Positions 53,280 through 62,898 of a DNA stretch of 64,000 nucleotides are shown in pieces; within the stretch, counting starts at the first letter, position 1, and each line of letters starts with the position of its first letter. The notes beneath the pieces are model-generated. The model worked only from the letters and a program-made list of their open reading frames with translations. It was not told the DNA's origin and did no database searches. Source of the DNA: Verrucomicrobiales bacterium (GTDB lineage Bacteria; Verrucomicrobiota; Verrucomicrobiia; Limisphaerales; CANJXF01); NCBI GenBank assembly GCA_947478865.1, contig CANJXF010000004.1, positions 1 to 64,000 on the forward strand, in the 5' to 3' direction. Both the position numbers and the translations under genes were made by a program.

Positions 53280-54224
53280 ATGCGCCACGAATCTGAATTG
53301 GATGTCGCAGGCAGACGTTTGCGACTTTCGAATCTGGAGAAACTTTTTTATCCGAAAGTCGGATTCACCAAAGGCCAGATCATTGATTATTACATTCGCA
53401 TTTCGCCGGCCCTTCTTCCGCATCTGGAGAGCCGGCCGTTAACTTTGAAACGATATCCAAATGGGGTGGAAGCCGACTATTTTTATGAAAAACAATGCCC
53501 GTCCCACCGGCCCGGGTGGGTCAATACGGCCAGGGTTTGGAGCGAAGGAAACCGGGCGGACATAAACTTCTGCCTTGTGAACGATTTGCCCACGCTCGTC
53601 TGGGTGGCGAATTTGGCGGACATCGAGTTGCACACCTCGCTCTCGCGCTATCCGCAGATTCATTCGCCAACGATGTTGGTCTTTGACCTGGACCCCGGAC
53701 CGCCGGCGGACATTGTTCAATGTTGCGAGGTCGGAATTTGGTTGCGGGAAATTTTGGATAAGTTTGGCCTCAATTGTTTTCCAAAAACTTCCGGTTCAAA
53801 AGGACTGCAGATTTACGTGCCACTAAACACGCCAACAGATTATGAGATCACAAAAGATTTTTCCAAAAACATCGCCGAGAGCCTCGAACGTGCGCATCCA
53901 GAGTTGGTCGTATCTAGAATGGCAAAAGCCCTTCGCTCGGGAAAAGTTTTCGTCGACTGGAGCCAGAACGATGACCATAAGACTACGATTTGCGTTTACT
54001 CATTACGCGCAAAGGAGACTCCCACTGTTTCAACTCCGGTGACGTGGAAAGAAGTTCAGGCGGCACTTGCCCAGCGGAACGGACACAAGCTCACATTTCA
54101 ATCTGAAGACGTTTTGCAGCGCGCGGAAAAAATGGGGGACCTTTTCGCGCCGGTTTTGAAATTAAAACAGCACTTGAATTGGACACCATCCGATGCGCAA
54201 GGCGTTATTTGGAATGAGCCATGA
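53280..54224 (+). CDS. ligD: LigD polymerase-domain protein (NHEJ primase-polymerase)
   Basis: Start at 53280 (MRHESELDVAG) fits the domain; an in-frame ATG at 53136 adds 48 untypical residues. The protein is a stand-alone POL domain of bacterial ligase D. NLEKLFYPKVGFTKGQIIDYY opens the domain, LVFDLDPGP carries the catalytic DxD, KTSGSKGLQIYVPL is the nucleotide loop, and VFVDWSQNDDHKTT supplies the third Asp. It fills ends with ribo- or deoxynucleotides during double-strand break repair. The stop overlaps the next ATG (ATGA). No Ku gene is present in the window. Confidence 0.92.
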   Translation: MRHESELDVAGRRLRLSNLEKLFYPKVGFTKGQIIDYYIRISPALLPHLESRPLTLKRYPNGVEADYFYEKQCPSHRPGWVNTARVWSEGNRADINFCLVNDLPTLVWVANLADIELHTSLSRYPQIHSPTMLVFDLDPGPPADIVQCCEVGIWLREILDKFGLNCFPKTSGSKGLQIYVPLNTPTDYEITKDFSKNIAESLERAHPELVVSRMAKALRSGKVFVDWSQNDDHKTTICVYSLRAKETPTVSTPVTWKEVQAALAQRNGHKLTFQSEDVLQRAEKMGDLFAPVLKLKQHLNWTPSDAQGVIWNEP

Positions 54225-54703
54225 GAAATGCGGCTTTCGAAGACATGGGGTTCAAGGCTTACAAAGCCAAACGCAATTTCCGCCAGACTGCCGAACCGGA
54301 TCCGCGCGTCATAAAACGTTCGGGAGAAAACGCGTTGTTATTCGTGATACAAAAGCATGAAGCAACGCGGCTCCATTATGACTTTCGCCTGGAAATGGAT
54401 GGCGTGCTGAAATCGTGGGCGGTTCCGAAAGGAATTCCAACGAAGCATGGCGAAAAACATCTGGCCATCCGGGTCGAAGATCATCCGATGGAGTATGCGG
54501 ATTTTGAGGGAACCATTGCGGAAGGGAACTATGGGGCGGGCACGGTCATGGTCTGGGACACGGGCACCTACGAGATCCTCGGGACTGGTCCTGCGACTGC
54601 TTTGCGAGAGGGAAAACTACATTTGCGGATGTTCGGTAAAAAATTGCAAGGCGAGTGGACGCTGGTGCGTTTGAAGCCGTTGCCTGGCAAAAGGGAAACC
54701 TGA
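54221..54703 (+). pseudogene. ligD: LigD PE domain, 5' part of a PE-ligase gene split by an in-frame TGA
   Basis: The 160 codons encode the 3'-phosphoesterase domain of ligase D: FVIQKHEATRLHYDFRLEMD with the active-site histidines, WAVPKGIP, and EDHPMEYADFEGTIAEGNYG. The frame stops at TGA 54701-54703 after GKRET. The very next codons, still in the same frame, read LLFKSGAD and continue without a stop into the ligase domain. The family has a conserved Trp at this point (K-x-NWLLIK), so the TGA replaces TGG. The gene is either recently broken, read through, or affected by a sequencing error. An alternative start is ATG 54245. Confidence 0.85.
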
Positions 54704-54781
54704 CTGCTCTTCAAAAGCGGCGCCGACGTCAGGCCAATTTCTACAAAGAAGAATGATGAATCGGTTCTCACCCAGCGCTCG

Positions 54782-55915
54782 ATGGAGCAAATTGCCGCAG
54801 ATAACCACGCGCCAGGGGCGAGTCACGGAAAGACGCCAGGCGCAAAGAATGTCGGACAGGTTGTCTCAGATATAAAAACGACTTCCGCCGCTCAAGAGAA
54901 AGGAACGGCGCAAATTTTAAAAACCCTACCGAGGAGCAAAATTGCGTTTGCCACGCCGATGCAATGTCGCCTGGTAAAGTCCTTGCCGAAGGGTGAGAAG
55001 TGGATTTACGAAATTAAGTTCGATGGCTTCCGCGCACTCGCGCTCAAGCGCGGCAAGGAGGTCGAGTTGCTGTCGCGCTCGGCCAAAGATTTGACGGCAC
55101 GGTTCCCGGAAATCGCCGCCGCCGTGGGAAAATTGCCGATGCAAAACGGAGTTTTGGATGGGGAAATCGTGGCCGTGGATGAGAAGGGCCGCTCATCATT
55201 TCAATTGCTGCAGAGGGCCAACCTGCCTGGAGCCGCGCGCGCGCCGATTTGCTTTTACGTCTTTGATTTGTTGAATCTCGAAGGCAAAAACCTGGCTGAC
55301 TTGCGCCTTACACAGAGGAAAGATCTTCTGCAGAATCTGATTCAGCCTGCGCACGAGCCCATTCGTTTTTCGGCGGACATCAAAGGCGATTCCAAAAAAT
55401 TGTTGGCAGAAATTCGTCGTCTTGGGCTGGAAGGAATTATAGCCAAGCGGGTGGATTCCAATTACGAGGCCGGCTTGGGGACTGGCTCATGGAGCAAGAT
55501 TAAAGTTATTAACGCACAAGAATTTGTCATTGGCGGCTACACCGCGCCGAAAGGTTCGCGGGATTTTTTCGGCGCAATTCTTGTCGGGTATTTTGAGAAC
55601 GAGAGATTCCTTTTCGCGTCCAAAGTCGGGAGCGGATTCAATCAGATATTGCTCTCAGCGCTGAACCAGGAATTTCAAAAAATCAGACGCGATCGATGTC
55701 CGTTTATCAACCTTCCGGAGCAGCGATTCAGACATTCGGACCACGGCGTGACGGCCGCGGAAATGAAACGGTGTACCTGGGTTGAGCCTAAGTTGGTTTG
55801 CCAGATCCAGTTCAGCGAATGGACGCGCGATGGACACCTACGGCAACCGGTCTTCATTGGATTGCGCGAAGATATAAAGCCGAGGGACGTGGTGAAAGAA
55901 GTTGTCGCGGAATGA
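54782..55915 (+). CDS. ligD: LigD ATP-dependent DNA ligase domain, 3' part of the split gene
   Basis: A 377-residue ligase portion starting, if at all on its own, at an internal Met in the PE-ligase linker; there is no ribosome site before it. The adenylation motif is KFDGFRAL, followed by VLDGEIVAVDEKG, CFYVFDLLNLEG, LEGIIAKRVDSNYEAG and WSKIKVINAQEFVIGGY, and a complete OB domain ending QPVFIGLREDIKP. All catalytic motifs are intact, so the domain has not decayed. It lies in the same frame as the PE domain, 26 codons after the TGA; the reading frame from 54221 to 55915 would encode one 564-residue protein if the TGA were sense. Confidence 0.9.
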   Translation: MEQIAADNHAPGASHGKTPGAKNVGQVVSDIKTTSAAQEKGTAQILKTLPRSKIAFATPMQCRLVKSLPKGEKWIYEIKFDGFRALALKRGKEVELLSRSAKDLTARFPEIAAAVGKLPMQNGVLDGEIVAVDEKGRSSFQLLQRANLPGAARAPICFYVFDLLNLEGKNLADLRLTQRKDLLQNLIQPAHEPIRFSADIKGDSKKLLAEIRRLGLEGIIAKRVDSNYEAGLGTGSWSKIKVINAQEFVIGGYTAPKGSRDFFGAILVGYFENERFLFASKVGSGFNQILLSALNQEFQKIRRDRCPFINLPEQRFRHSDHGVTAAEMKRCTWVEPKLVCQIQFSEWTRDGHLRQPVFIGLREDIKPRDVVKEVVAE

Positions 55916-56077
55916 ATGATTCACGGAGTGAAAAAGGCGCAAAATCAATTGATCAATCTGAAAAACACCTCTGAATACGAGCTGGCAAAAGTGCAGGAAC
56001 AATTTCGCCAATTGAGCCACCCAAAGTCTAGCCAGCTCATTCCCGCCCTCCGCCAACGCCGCAAAACAGGGTGGTGA
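55916..56077 (+). CDS. Possible 53-residue basic helical ORF after ligD
   Basis: An ATG directly after the ligase stop opens a 53-codon frame (MIHGVKKAQNQLINLKNTSE ... RQRRKTGW) of hydrophilic, probably helical residues. It is too short and featureless for recognition, and lies in the 182-bp gap between convergent genes. It may be a small real gene or chance. Confidence 0.3.
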   Translation: MIHGVKKAQNQLINLKNTSEYELAKVQEQFRQLSHPKSSQLIPALRQRRKTGW

Positions 56078-56097
56078 AAACCCTTTTTGGTTTTGGC

Positions 56098-57996
56098 CTA
56101 AATCGAAATCATTGAGTCGGAGTCCCGCACGTCCAGGAATTCTATGACCCGCGCCACGGATTCAGCGACGGTCATTTTATCCGTGCGCAATTCGACTTCC
56201 GGATTTTCGGGCGACTCGTAGGGAGCTGAGATTCCGGTAAATTCTTTGATCTGATTTGCGCGCGCTTTTGCGTAAAGACCTTTGGTATCGCGCTGCTCGC
56301 AAATTTCCAACGGCGCGTTGACGAACACTTCAACGAACTGGCCTGCAGGGGTGATCTTTCGCACCAATTCGCGATCGGATCGATACGGAGAAATAAATGC
56401 GGTGATGACAATATTTCCGGCGTCGGCCATGAGCTTGGCGACTTCCCCGACGCGTCGAATATTTTCTTTCCGATCTTCCGGAGAAAAGCCCAGGTCAGAG
56501 CAAAGTCCGTGGCGCATATTGTCGCCATCCAGGACGTAAACATGTTTGCCGAGATTAAATAGCTCTCGCTCCAGTTCGGTGGAAATCGTCGATTTACCGG
56601 AGCCAGAAAGCCCCGTCAGCCAAATCACACAACCGCTATGGCCGTTGCGCAATGCGCGCTGCGCCGAAGTGACCTTGCCGTGACTCCAATAAATATTTTC
56701 GCTCTTGTGCGCCGAATCGGAAGAACGGCGCGGGTAATTGTCGGCAGCTATAATTCCGCCGCCAGAAACTTCAAAGCCATCAACGATGACGAATCGGCCG
56801 GTCGCGACGATTTCCGAATGCGCATCAAACGCAACCGGGCGTTTTGTTTTCAACGTCAGCTCGGCGACCTCATGCCTTCCGACGCGCAGTTCTTTTCCTT
56901 CGCGTTGCACCGTATCAAGCGTCGATGCGTCGATGATTTTTTGAATGTCATCGATCTCGCAATCCACTTCCTGGGTGGCGAGTTTGAGTTTGTAACTGCG
57001 ACCTTTGCGAAACGGCTCGCGCCCCAGCCAAAAAAGACGCGCTTTGAATCGTGTCAGTTCGTAAGGCGGTTCCGCTTCCAGCGCGGCAATCGCTCCGCGT
57101 TCAACGAAAATCTGCTCGGTCAGTGTGACGCCGATGGACTCACCGGCACTGGCAAAATCACTTTTCGGCGCGCTCCAACGCTCGATTGATTTCACCGTGC
57201 TTGATTTATTCGTCGGAGCAAAAATGAGTTTGTCACCAACTTTGATCGAGCCGGATTCGATGCGTCCGGCAAGAATTCGCCGCTCGTCGAACCGGTAAAC
57301 ATCCTGAATCGGAAAGCGCAGCGGCTGATTGAGCGGAAGATCGGTGACGTTGAATTGATCCAACGTCGCCAGAACCGTCGGACCATTCCACCACGGCATA
57401 TTATTGCTGAGCGAGGCGATGTTGTCGCCGTGCTTAGCCGCAATTGGGATAAAAATTTTTGGTGTGACGCCGAGGCTTTGCAGAAACGCGCGATATTCTT
57501 TTTCGATCGAGTCGAACCGCTCCTGGGAATAACCCGCGAGATCCATCTTGTTCACGAGCACGGCGATTTGCCGGATGCCGAGCAGATTCAGTAGATATCC
57601 GTGGCGCCGCGATTGTTCCTGCACGCCCTCGCTCGCATCAATCAAGAGCAGCGCCGCCTCGGCATTGGCTGCACCGGTGATCATGTTTTTGAGAAATTCT
57701 TTATGACCCGGCGCATCGATAATCACGTACTGCCGCTTGGGTGTTTGAAACCAGATTTGCGCGGTATCGATGGTGATGTTTTGATCGCGCTCGGCCTGCA
57801 AACCATCCATGAGATTCGCCCATTCAAACGGCACGCCACGTCGCTCGGCAATTTTCTGAAGTTGCTCGAGTTTACCTTCCGGCAACGAGCCGGTGTCGTT
57901 GAAAAGGCGGCCGACAAAAGTGGATTTGCCATGATCGACGTGGCCGACGATGACGATTTTAAGTTGTTCGCTTGGTGCAGATGAACCGTTGTTCAT
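56098..57996 (-). CDS. cysNC: Sulfate adenylyltransferase subunit 1 / APS kinase fusion
   Basis: A 632-residue two-domain enzyme. The N-terminal GTPase (CysN) has G1 GHVDHGKS at 18-25, DAPGHKEF, and NKMD, followed by EF-Tu-like beta domains. The C-terminal APS kinase (CysC) has the P-loop GLSGSGKST starting at residue 462, with DGDNMRHGL, and [10 protein letters not shown]. With CysD it forms APS from sulfate and ATP, GTP-driven, then phosphorylates APS to PAPS. It is the last gene of the cysI-cysH-cysD-cysNC run, 82 bp after cysD. Confidence 0.97.
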   Translation of the reverse strand: MNNGSSAPSEQLKIVIVGHVDHGKSTFVGRLFNDTGSLPEGKLEQLQKIAERRGVPFEWANLMDGLQAERDQNITIDTAQIWFQTPKRQYVIIDAPGHKEFLKNMITGAANAEAALLLIDASEGVQEQSRRHGYLLNLLGIRQIAVLVNKMDLAGYSQERFDSIEKEYRAFLQSLGVTPKIFIPIAAKHGDNIASLSNNMPWWNGPTVLATLDQFNVTDLPLNQPLRFPIQDVYRFDERRILAGRIESGSIKVGDKLIFAPTNKSSTVKSIERWSAPKSDFASAGESIGVTLTEQIFVERGAIAALEAEPPYELTRFKARLFWLGREPFRKGRSYKLKLATQEVDCEIDDIQKIIDASTLDTVQREGKELRVGRHEVAELTLKTKRPVAFDAHSEIVATGRFVIVDGFEVSGGGIIAADNYPRRSSDSAHKSENIYWSHGKVTSAQRALRNGHSGCVIWLTGLSGSGKSTISTELERELFNLGKHVYVLDGDNMRHGLCSDLGFSPEDRKENIRRVGEVAKLMADAGNIVITAFISPYRSDRELVRKITPAGQFVEVFVNAPLEICEQRDTKGLYAKARANQIKEFTGISAPYESPENPEVELRTDKMTVAESVARVIEFLDVRDSDSMISI

Positions 57997-58078
57997 AAAA
58001 ATAATCTAAACGTGGAGAGGAAAAGCTGCGGAGATGGAGAAAACATGACCTGGTTTCCTTGCCATCTCCGCGGTCAAG

Positions 58079-58891
58079 TCACATGTATCCGTCTCGGCGG
58101 AGCTTCTCAAAAGCATCTTCGCTTTCTTTATCTTGCGCGCGACCGGCGCGCTCTGAGGTTTTTGTGGTGCGAAGTTCTTCGATGATTTCGCGAATGGTGC
58201 TGGCCTTGGACTTCACCGGAAAAGTGCAGGGATAACATCCGAGACTTCGATAGCGTTCGCCTTTTTCGTTGGCGTAATAGAGCGGACTGACTGTGATGTT
58301 TTCGCGTTCGATATACTCCCAAATATTCAACTCCGTCCAGTGCAACAGAGGATGAATGCGAATGTGCGTTCCCTTGTCGTAATCGGTTTTGAATTGGTCC
58401 CAAAGTTCCGGAGGTTGGTCCTCGACGTTCCACTCCATGTTTTTATCGCGGGGGGAAAAATAGCGTTCTTTGGCGCGCGTTGGATCTTCATCGCGACGCA
58501 CGCCGACGATTACGCCGCTGTAATTATGCTTATCAAGCACAGCCTTGAGCCCGTCCTTTTTCAAAGTGCCGCAGCATTCGACGCGAGTGGCTTTTCCGTT
58601 CGGGAAAGTCCGCCCTTCGGCGAGAACCGCTTCGTTTTTTCCGACGACCAATTCGAGATTCCATTCCTTCACGAGTTTGTCGCGGTACTCAATCATCGAA
58701 GGAATTTTATAAGTCGTGTCGACGTGGACGAGCGGAAATGGCACGTGACCGAAAAAGGCTTTGCGCGCCAGCCAGAGCAGCACGGTGGAATCTTTGCCGA
58801 TGCTCCAAAGCATGGCGAGGTTCTCGAATTTCGTGAACGCCTCGCGCATGATGTAGATGCTCTGGTTTTCTAGTTTTGAAAGGTAATCCAT
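58079..58891 (-). CDS. cysD: Sulfate adenylyltransferase subunit 2
   Basis: A 270-residue PAPS-reductase/ATP-sulfurylase superfamily enzyme. The PP-loop is [12 protein letters not shown], followed by [56 protein letters not shown] and [18 protein letters not shown]. It catalyses adenylyl transfer from ATP to sulfate in complex with CysN. It is 270 residues against about 300 for E. coli CysD, with a full set of motifs. It lies between cysH (35 bp) and cysNC. Confidence 0.97.
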   Translation of the reverse strand: MDYLSKLENQSIYIMREAFTKFENLAMLWSIGKDSTVLLWLARKAFFGHVPFPLVHVDTTYKIPSMIEYRDKLVKEWNLELVVGKNEAVLAEGRTFPNGKATRVECCGTLKKDGLKAVLDKHNYSGVIVGVRRDEDPTRAKERYFSPRDKNMEWNVEDQPPELWDQFKTDYDKGTHIRIHPLLHWTELNIWEYIERENITVSPLYYANEKGERYRSLGCYPCTFPVKSKASTIREIIEELRTTKTSERAGRAQDKESEDAFEKLRRDGYM

Positions 58892-58926
58892 AGAAATTTA
58901 ACCACGCATGGTGGCCGAAACAGAAC

Positions 58927-59709
58927 TCAGATTTGAAAATCCACTTTCTTGGACATGAACGTGTGGATGCCGCATTCCACCTTCTTGAAACCGGTCCAAC
59001 GCCCGGCGCGCTCGTCTTCGCCGCCCGCAACTTTCTGCGTGCATGGAAAACATCCGATCGAGCGAAATCCTTGATCGTGAAGCGCGTTGTAAGGAATTTT
59101 GTAATCGGCGATGTATTTCCAGATGGCTTCGCGCGACCAGTTTGCCATTGGATTTAATTTCACGATGTCGCGATCGGACGACTCATCGGCATTGTAAAGC
59201 TCGATCACGCCGACATCAGCGCGCGTTTGAGATTGTTGCCGGCGCAATCCCGTCATCCAGCAATCCAATTCCGATAATTTATTTCGCAGCGGCAAAACTT
59301 TGCGCATCGTGCAGCACAAATCGGGATTGCGCTTCCACAGCTCCGGTCCCTGTGCTTCCGCTTGTTGTTCAATCGTCAAATCGGGAACCAACGATTCGAT
59401 TTTGAAGCCGAAAAACGATTCGAGCCGATCTTTCAATACAACCGTTTCGGGAAAGAGCAGTCCGGTATCGAGAGTAAAGACCGGGAATGATAAATTATTT
59501 TGTTTAGCCAGATGCATCATCACTAGCCCAGCTCCTTGAAAACTGGTGCCAATTGCCGCCCGTGCGCCGAATCGTTCATGCGCCCACTGAAGAATTTCCT
59601 CCGTGGGCATTGCATCAAACTGCTCGTTCAATACCCGAACAACGGCAGGCGTGATGGCCGTTGTTTCCGGCAAGTTGAGGGCTAATGCGTTAGAAGCTGG
59701 AGCACTCAA
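58927..59709 (-). CDS. cysH: Iron-sulfur APS/PAPS reductase
   Basis: A CysH family reductase giving sulfite from APS or PAPS. Two conserved cysteine pairs, DLCCTM and GCFPC, mark the [4Fe-4S] type usually specific for APS, and the catalytic Cys lies in VECGIH. The substrate loop FPVFTLDTGLLFPET is present. I place the start at TTG 59709, one base after the cysI stop, because an ATG start at 59805 would overlap cysI by 95 bases and add 32 residues that look like shadow translation. The choice is uncertain. Downstream is cysD. Confidence 0.9.
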   Translation of the reverse strand: MSAPASNALALNLPETTAITPAVVRVLNEQFDAMPTEEILQWAHERFGARAAIGTSFQGAGLVMMHLAKQNNLSFPVFTLDTGLLFPETVVLKDRLESFFGFKIESLVPDLTIEQQAEAQGPELWKRNPDLCCTMRKVLPLRNKLSELDCWMTGLRRQQSQTRADVGVIELYNADESSDRDIVKLNPMANWSREAIWKYIADYKIPYNALHDQGFRSIGCFPCTQKVAGGEDERAGRWTGFKKVECGIHTFMSKKVDFQI

Positions 59710-59710
59710 G

Positions 59711-61402
59711 TTAGTTTGTAGCGGCTGGCGCCGGCGGTTGTTCCGCCCACAAAACGCGCGCGCAGAAATCGCCGAACCGTTCCGCCCCATCACGCTCTTG
59801 GACAAAACGGCTCAACAGGGGGCGCAGTTCGTTGACGATTTCCTCATTCTTCACGCCTTCCTTGTAGAGCCGGTTGAGCCGGGTGCTGGCTTCATTTCCG
59901 CCGAGGTAGATTTGATATTTGTTGGGAGCCTTGCCGACAAAACCGATTTCAGCCATGTAAGGTCGCGCACAGCCGTTAGGGCAACCGGTCATCCGAATCA
60001 CAATTTCATTTTCCATCAGGCCAACCTCATCGAGCAAGCCCTCAATGCGCCCCAAAATGTCGGGCAGGACCCGTTCGGACTCCGCCAAGGCCAAGCCGCA
60101 GGTGGGCAACGCGGGGCAAGCCATCGAGGTGCGCCGGAGCAAGCTGCCCTGGTTTTCGACGGCGACACCGTGATCAGCCAGGATTTTAGTGATCGCGTCG
60201 CGATTCGCCGGATCGATGTTGGCGAGAATTAAATTCTGCGACGGCGTGAGGCGGAGCTCCGCATGGAATTGGTCTGCGATTTTCCGCAATGCCGATTTTA
60301 ACTTGTGGGTTTCGGTGTCTTTGATGCGGCCGGTTTCGACGTAAAGACCGAGAAAATCCTTCCCGTCGAACTGCCGATGCCAGCCAAATAAATCACCTTG
60401 CTTGGTGAATTTGTGCGGGCGTGCAGCTTCAAATTTAATTCCGACGCGCTTTTCCACTTCGGCGCGGAACCATTCGACGCCACGATCTTCCAAAACGTAT
60501 TTCAGACGAGCATGTTTGCGATTGGTGCGATCACCGAAATCGCGATGAACCGTCAAAACCGCTTTTGAAACCGCTTCGATGTGTTCGGGCGTGAAAAATC
60601 CAATCACGTCGGCGATACGCGGGAAAGTTTCTGCATTTCCATGGCTCATTCCCAAACCACCGCCAGCGACTAAATTGTAGCCGTCCAAACGGTCGCCTTC
60701 GCCGATCGCGACGAAGCCGAGGCAATTTGTGAAAACATCCACGTCATTTAACGGCGGAATAGCAAACGCGACCTTGAATTTCCGGGGCAAATACGTCTTG
60801 CCATAGAGCGGATCGACAAAGTCTTTGACCTTTTCGTCTTCAAGATTGAGTTCCTGACCTTCCACCCAAATCTGATGATAGGCAGGCGTCAAAGGAAGAA
60901 GCGCAGTGGACAATTTGCGCGCGTCCTGCAAAACGCGCTCCACGAGACAACTCGTCGCCGGCGTGGAAGGCGCCATGACATTGCGATTCACGTCACCGCA
61001 AGCCGCCAAAGTTGTAATGAGCGCGTCGTTGATGGCCCGCATCGTTTTACCCAAACCAGATTTTACGATGCCGTGAAATTGGAAGCCCTGCCTCGAAGTA
61101 ATCCGCAGCGTGTTGTTTGCGTATTTCGACGCAATGTCATCGAGCGCAATATATTGCTCAGATGGAATCACACCGCCCGGAAGGCGGGTGCGGATCATGA
61201 ACATATAATGCTTGGCAACTTTGCGCTTATCGCGATCGTCCTGCTGATAAATCCCGTGAAACTTCAGGAACTGAGAATCATCTTCTGAAAATCGATCGAT
61301 TTCCGGATTGGCAAGTGTTTGCGCAAGCGTTCCCGCCAACGTCGGGTTGGCGTCTTTGATTACCTCGTTGTGGGCTAATTTGATTGTGGTTGCTGGAATC
61401 AT
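59711..61402 (-). CDS. cysI: Assimilatory sulfite reductase haemoprotein
   Basis: A 563-residue siroheme enzyme reducing sulfite to sulfide. Two ferredoxin-like domain repeats and the cluster/siroheme cysteines are visible: ACPALPTCGLALAESER and TGCPNGCARPYMAEIGFVG. The substrate-contact motif TSRQGFQFHGI is near residue 100. The length and signatures fit CysI-like or ferredoxin-dependent Sir enzymes; no flavoprotein cysJ is present in the window, so the electron donor is open. It is the first gene of the sulfate operon, divergent from the desulfurase gene. Confidence 0.95.
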   Translation of the reverse strand: MIPATTIKLAHNEVIKDANPTLAGTLAQTLANPEIDRFSEDDSQFLKFHGIYQQDDRDKRKVAKHYMFMIRTRLPGGVIPSEQYIALDDIASKYANNTLRITSRQGFQFHGIVKSGLGKTMRAINDALITTLAACGDVNRNVMAPSTPATSCLVERVLQDARKLSTALLPLTPAYHQIWVEGQELNLEDEKVKDFVDPLYGKTYLPRKFKVAFAIPPLNDVDVFTNCLGFVAIGEGDRLDGYNLVAGGGLGMSHGNAETFPRIADVIGFFTPEHIEAVSKAVLTVHRDFGDRTNRKHARLKYVLEDRGVEWFRAEVEKRVGIKFEAARPHKFTKQGDLFGWHRQFDGKDFLGLYVETGRIKDTETHKLKSALRKIADQFHAELRLTPSQNLILANIDPANRDAITKILADHGVAVENQGSLLRRTSMACPALPTCGLALAESERVLPDILGRIEGLLDEVGLMENEIVIRMTGCPNGCARPYMAEIGFVGKAPNKYQIYLGGNEASTRLNRLYKEGVKNEEIVNELRPLLSRFVQERDGAERFGDFCARVLWAEQPPAPAATN

Positions 61403-61436
61403 TAGTTACTTACTCAGGTTGCTTAGTTTACTTTAC
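61402..61436 (-). promoter_or_regulatory. Candidate operator: two direct repeats before cysI
   Basis: TTAGTTACTTAC (61402-61413) and TTAGTTTACTTTAC (61423-61436) are near-identical direct repeats spaced 21 bp, two helix turns, directly before the cysI start within the 159-bp divergent cysI/desulfurase region. They could bind a regulator of sulfur genes, for example an Rrf2- or LysR-type protein. No regulator gene is adjacent. Low-confidence visual finding. Confidence 0.3.
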
Positions 61437-61561
61437 GGGAGTTCGCTGTCAAATCATTCTTCGAAAATCTTCAGTCTCGGTTTCACGTAGATTTAATCAG
61501 CGCGCACTTGCGATTTAAACTTCAAAGCCTAGAGTGTGGACGCAGGTAAAGAAAACAAAAT

Positions 61562-62824
61562 ATGACTCAGCGAAAATTTTATTATTTCGACAACAACGCC
61601 ACGACACGAATTGCACCTGAAGTTGTTGATGCGATGATTCCATTTCTAAAGGATTTATGGGGAAATCCTTCCAGCGCCTATTTTTTCGGTTCTCAAGTGG
61701 GCAAACATGTCGAGGATGCCAGGAAAAAGGTGGCAGCACTGATCAATGCAGACCCCAAGGAAATCGTTTTCACCAGCTGCGGAACGGAAAGCAATAACTC
61801 GGCAATTCATAGCGCTCTGGCAACCAATCCAGGGAAACGCCACGTCATCACCACGGCCGTTGAACATTCTGCCAATATTAATTTCGGAGAATATCTTCGA
61901 AAAATGGGATTTGAGGTCACATTTCTGCCGGTTGAACCAGACGGTTCGCTCGACGTTCATCTTTTAGAAAAATCGATTCGACCTGATACGGCCATTGTTT
62001 CGGTGATGTACGCAAACAACGAAACCGGCGTCATCTTCCCTATTGAGGAAATTGCGGCGATTTGCCGGAGTAAAGGCGTGCTGTTTCACACCGACGCCGT
62101 GCAAACACCTGGAAAACTGAAGCTGGATGTAAAAAACCTGGGCTGCGATTTTTTGTCGCTTTCCGCGCATAAACTCCATGCGCCCAAGGGCATTGGCTGC
62201 CTCTATGTGAAACGCCGCACAAAATACCAACCGTATGTCATCGGCGGACATCAGGAGCGCGGCAAACGGGGCGGAACGGAAAACGTCGCGAACATCGTGG
62301 CATTCGGACGGGCCGCGGAACTAGTCATGGAAAAATTGAATGAAGAGAACACTCGCGTTCGTGCCCTGCGTGATCGATTGGAAAACACCATTCTTGCAAC
62401 CATTCCAAACACGATTCGAAATGGCGCCAAGGAATCTCGTCTCCCCAATACTACCAATATCGCTTTTGAATTCGTCGAAGCGGAAGCCATTTTACTGCTG
62501 CTCGACGGGTTGGGAATCTGTGCGTCCAGCGGTTCGGCTTGCACGACCGGCTCCCTTGATCCGTCGCATGTTTTGACGGCAATGGGCTTGAGTCCGATGC
62601 GGGCGCGCGGTTGTGTGCGGTTCAGCCTCGGAATTTACAATACGGACGAAGATATTGATCACCTCCTAAAGCATTTGCCGCCAATCATCAAACGGCTGCG
62701 CGATATTTCGCCGCTCAATCCATCTCATCCGGACAACGACAAATACGATATCGAAGCAGCGCGCGAAAAACACGAGCAGGATTTGGCCGAGGCCATGTCC
62801 GACAAAGACGAAAAAGCCGCGTAA
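61562..62824 (+). CDS. Cysteine desulfurase, NifS/IscS family
   Basis: A 420-residue PLP enzyme releasing persulfide sulfur from cysteine. The start MTQRKFYYFDNNATTRIAPE is typical. The PLP lysine is in SLSAHKLHAPKG near residue 204, and the catalytic Cys327 is in SSGSACTTGSLDPSHVL. The loop is of the longer type seen in IscS/NifS. A C-terminal extension of about 35 charged residues (EAAREKHEQDLAEAM) exceeds the usual end. Its divergence from the sulfate reduction operon suggests shared sulfur regulation. No IscU, IscR or NifU gene follows. Confidence 0.95.
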   Translation: MTQRKFYYFDNNATTRIAPEVVDAMIPFLKDLWGNPSSAYFFGSQVGKHVEDARKKVAALINADPKEIVFTSCGTESNNSAIHSALATNPGKRHVITTAVEHSANINFGEYLRKMGFEVTFLPVEPDGSLDVHLLEKSIRPDTAIVSVMYANNETGVIFPIEEIAAICRSKGVLFHTDAVQTPGKLKLDVKNLGCDFLSLSAHKLHAPKGIGCLYVKRRTKYQPYVIGGHQERGKRGGTENVANIVAFGRAAELVMEKLNEENTRVRALRDRLENTILATIPNTIRNGAKESRLPNTTNIAFEFVEAEAILLLLDGLGICASSGSACTTGSLDPSHVLTAMGLSPMRARGCVRFSLGIYNTDEDIDHLLKHLPPIIKRLRDISPLNPSHPDNDKYDIEAAREKHEQDLAEAMSDKDEKAA

Positions 62825-62867
62825 CGCGTAATTCTCAGGTCGTTTTTTTGTAACAAATCCAAAACGC

Positions 62868-62888
62868 GCACCGTCTAAACGACGGTGC
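62868..62888 (+). terminator. Hairpin after the cysteine desulfurase gene
   Basis: GCACCGTC (62868-62875) and GACGGTGC (62881-62888) form a perfect 8-bp stem with a 5-nt loop followed by only TTT. It is 10 nt before the next ATG at 62899. It may be a weak terminator or a translation-affecting hairpin. Confidence 0.6.
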
Positions 62889-62898
62889 TTTCCATATT

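Noticed and set aside
53280-55915. POL, PE and LIG frames as the remnants of one three-domain LigD
   Set aside because: PE and LIG share one frame with a single stop, but the POL gene ends with its own stop overlapping the PE start in a different frame and is complete, so only PE-LIG is treated as a split gene.
61403-61561. SAM or other riboswitch before the sulfur genes
   Set aside because: The leader is under 160 bases shared by two divergent genes and shows no recognisable riboswitch core or terminator.
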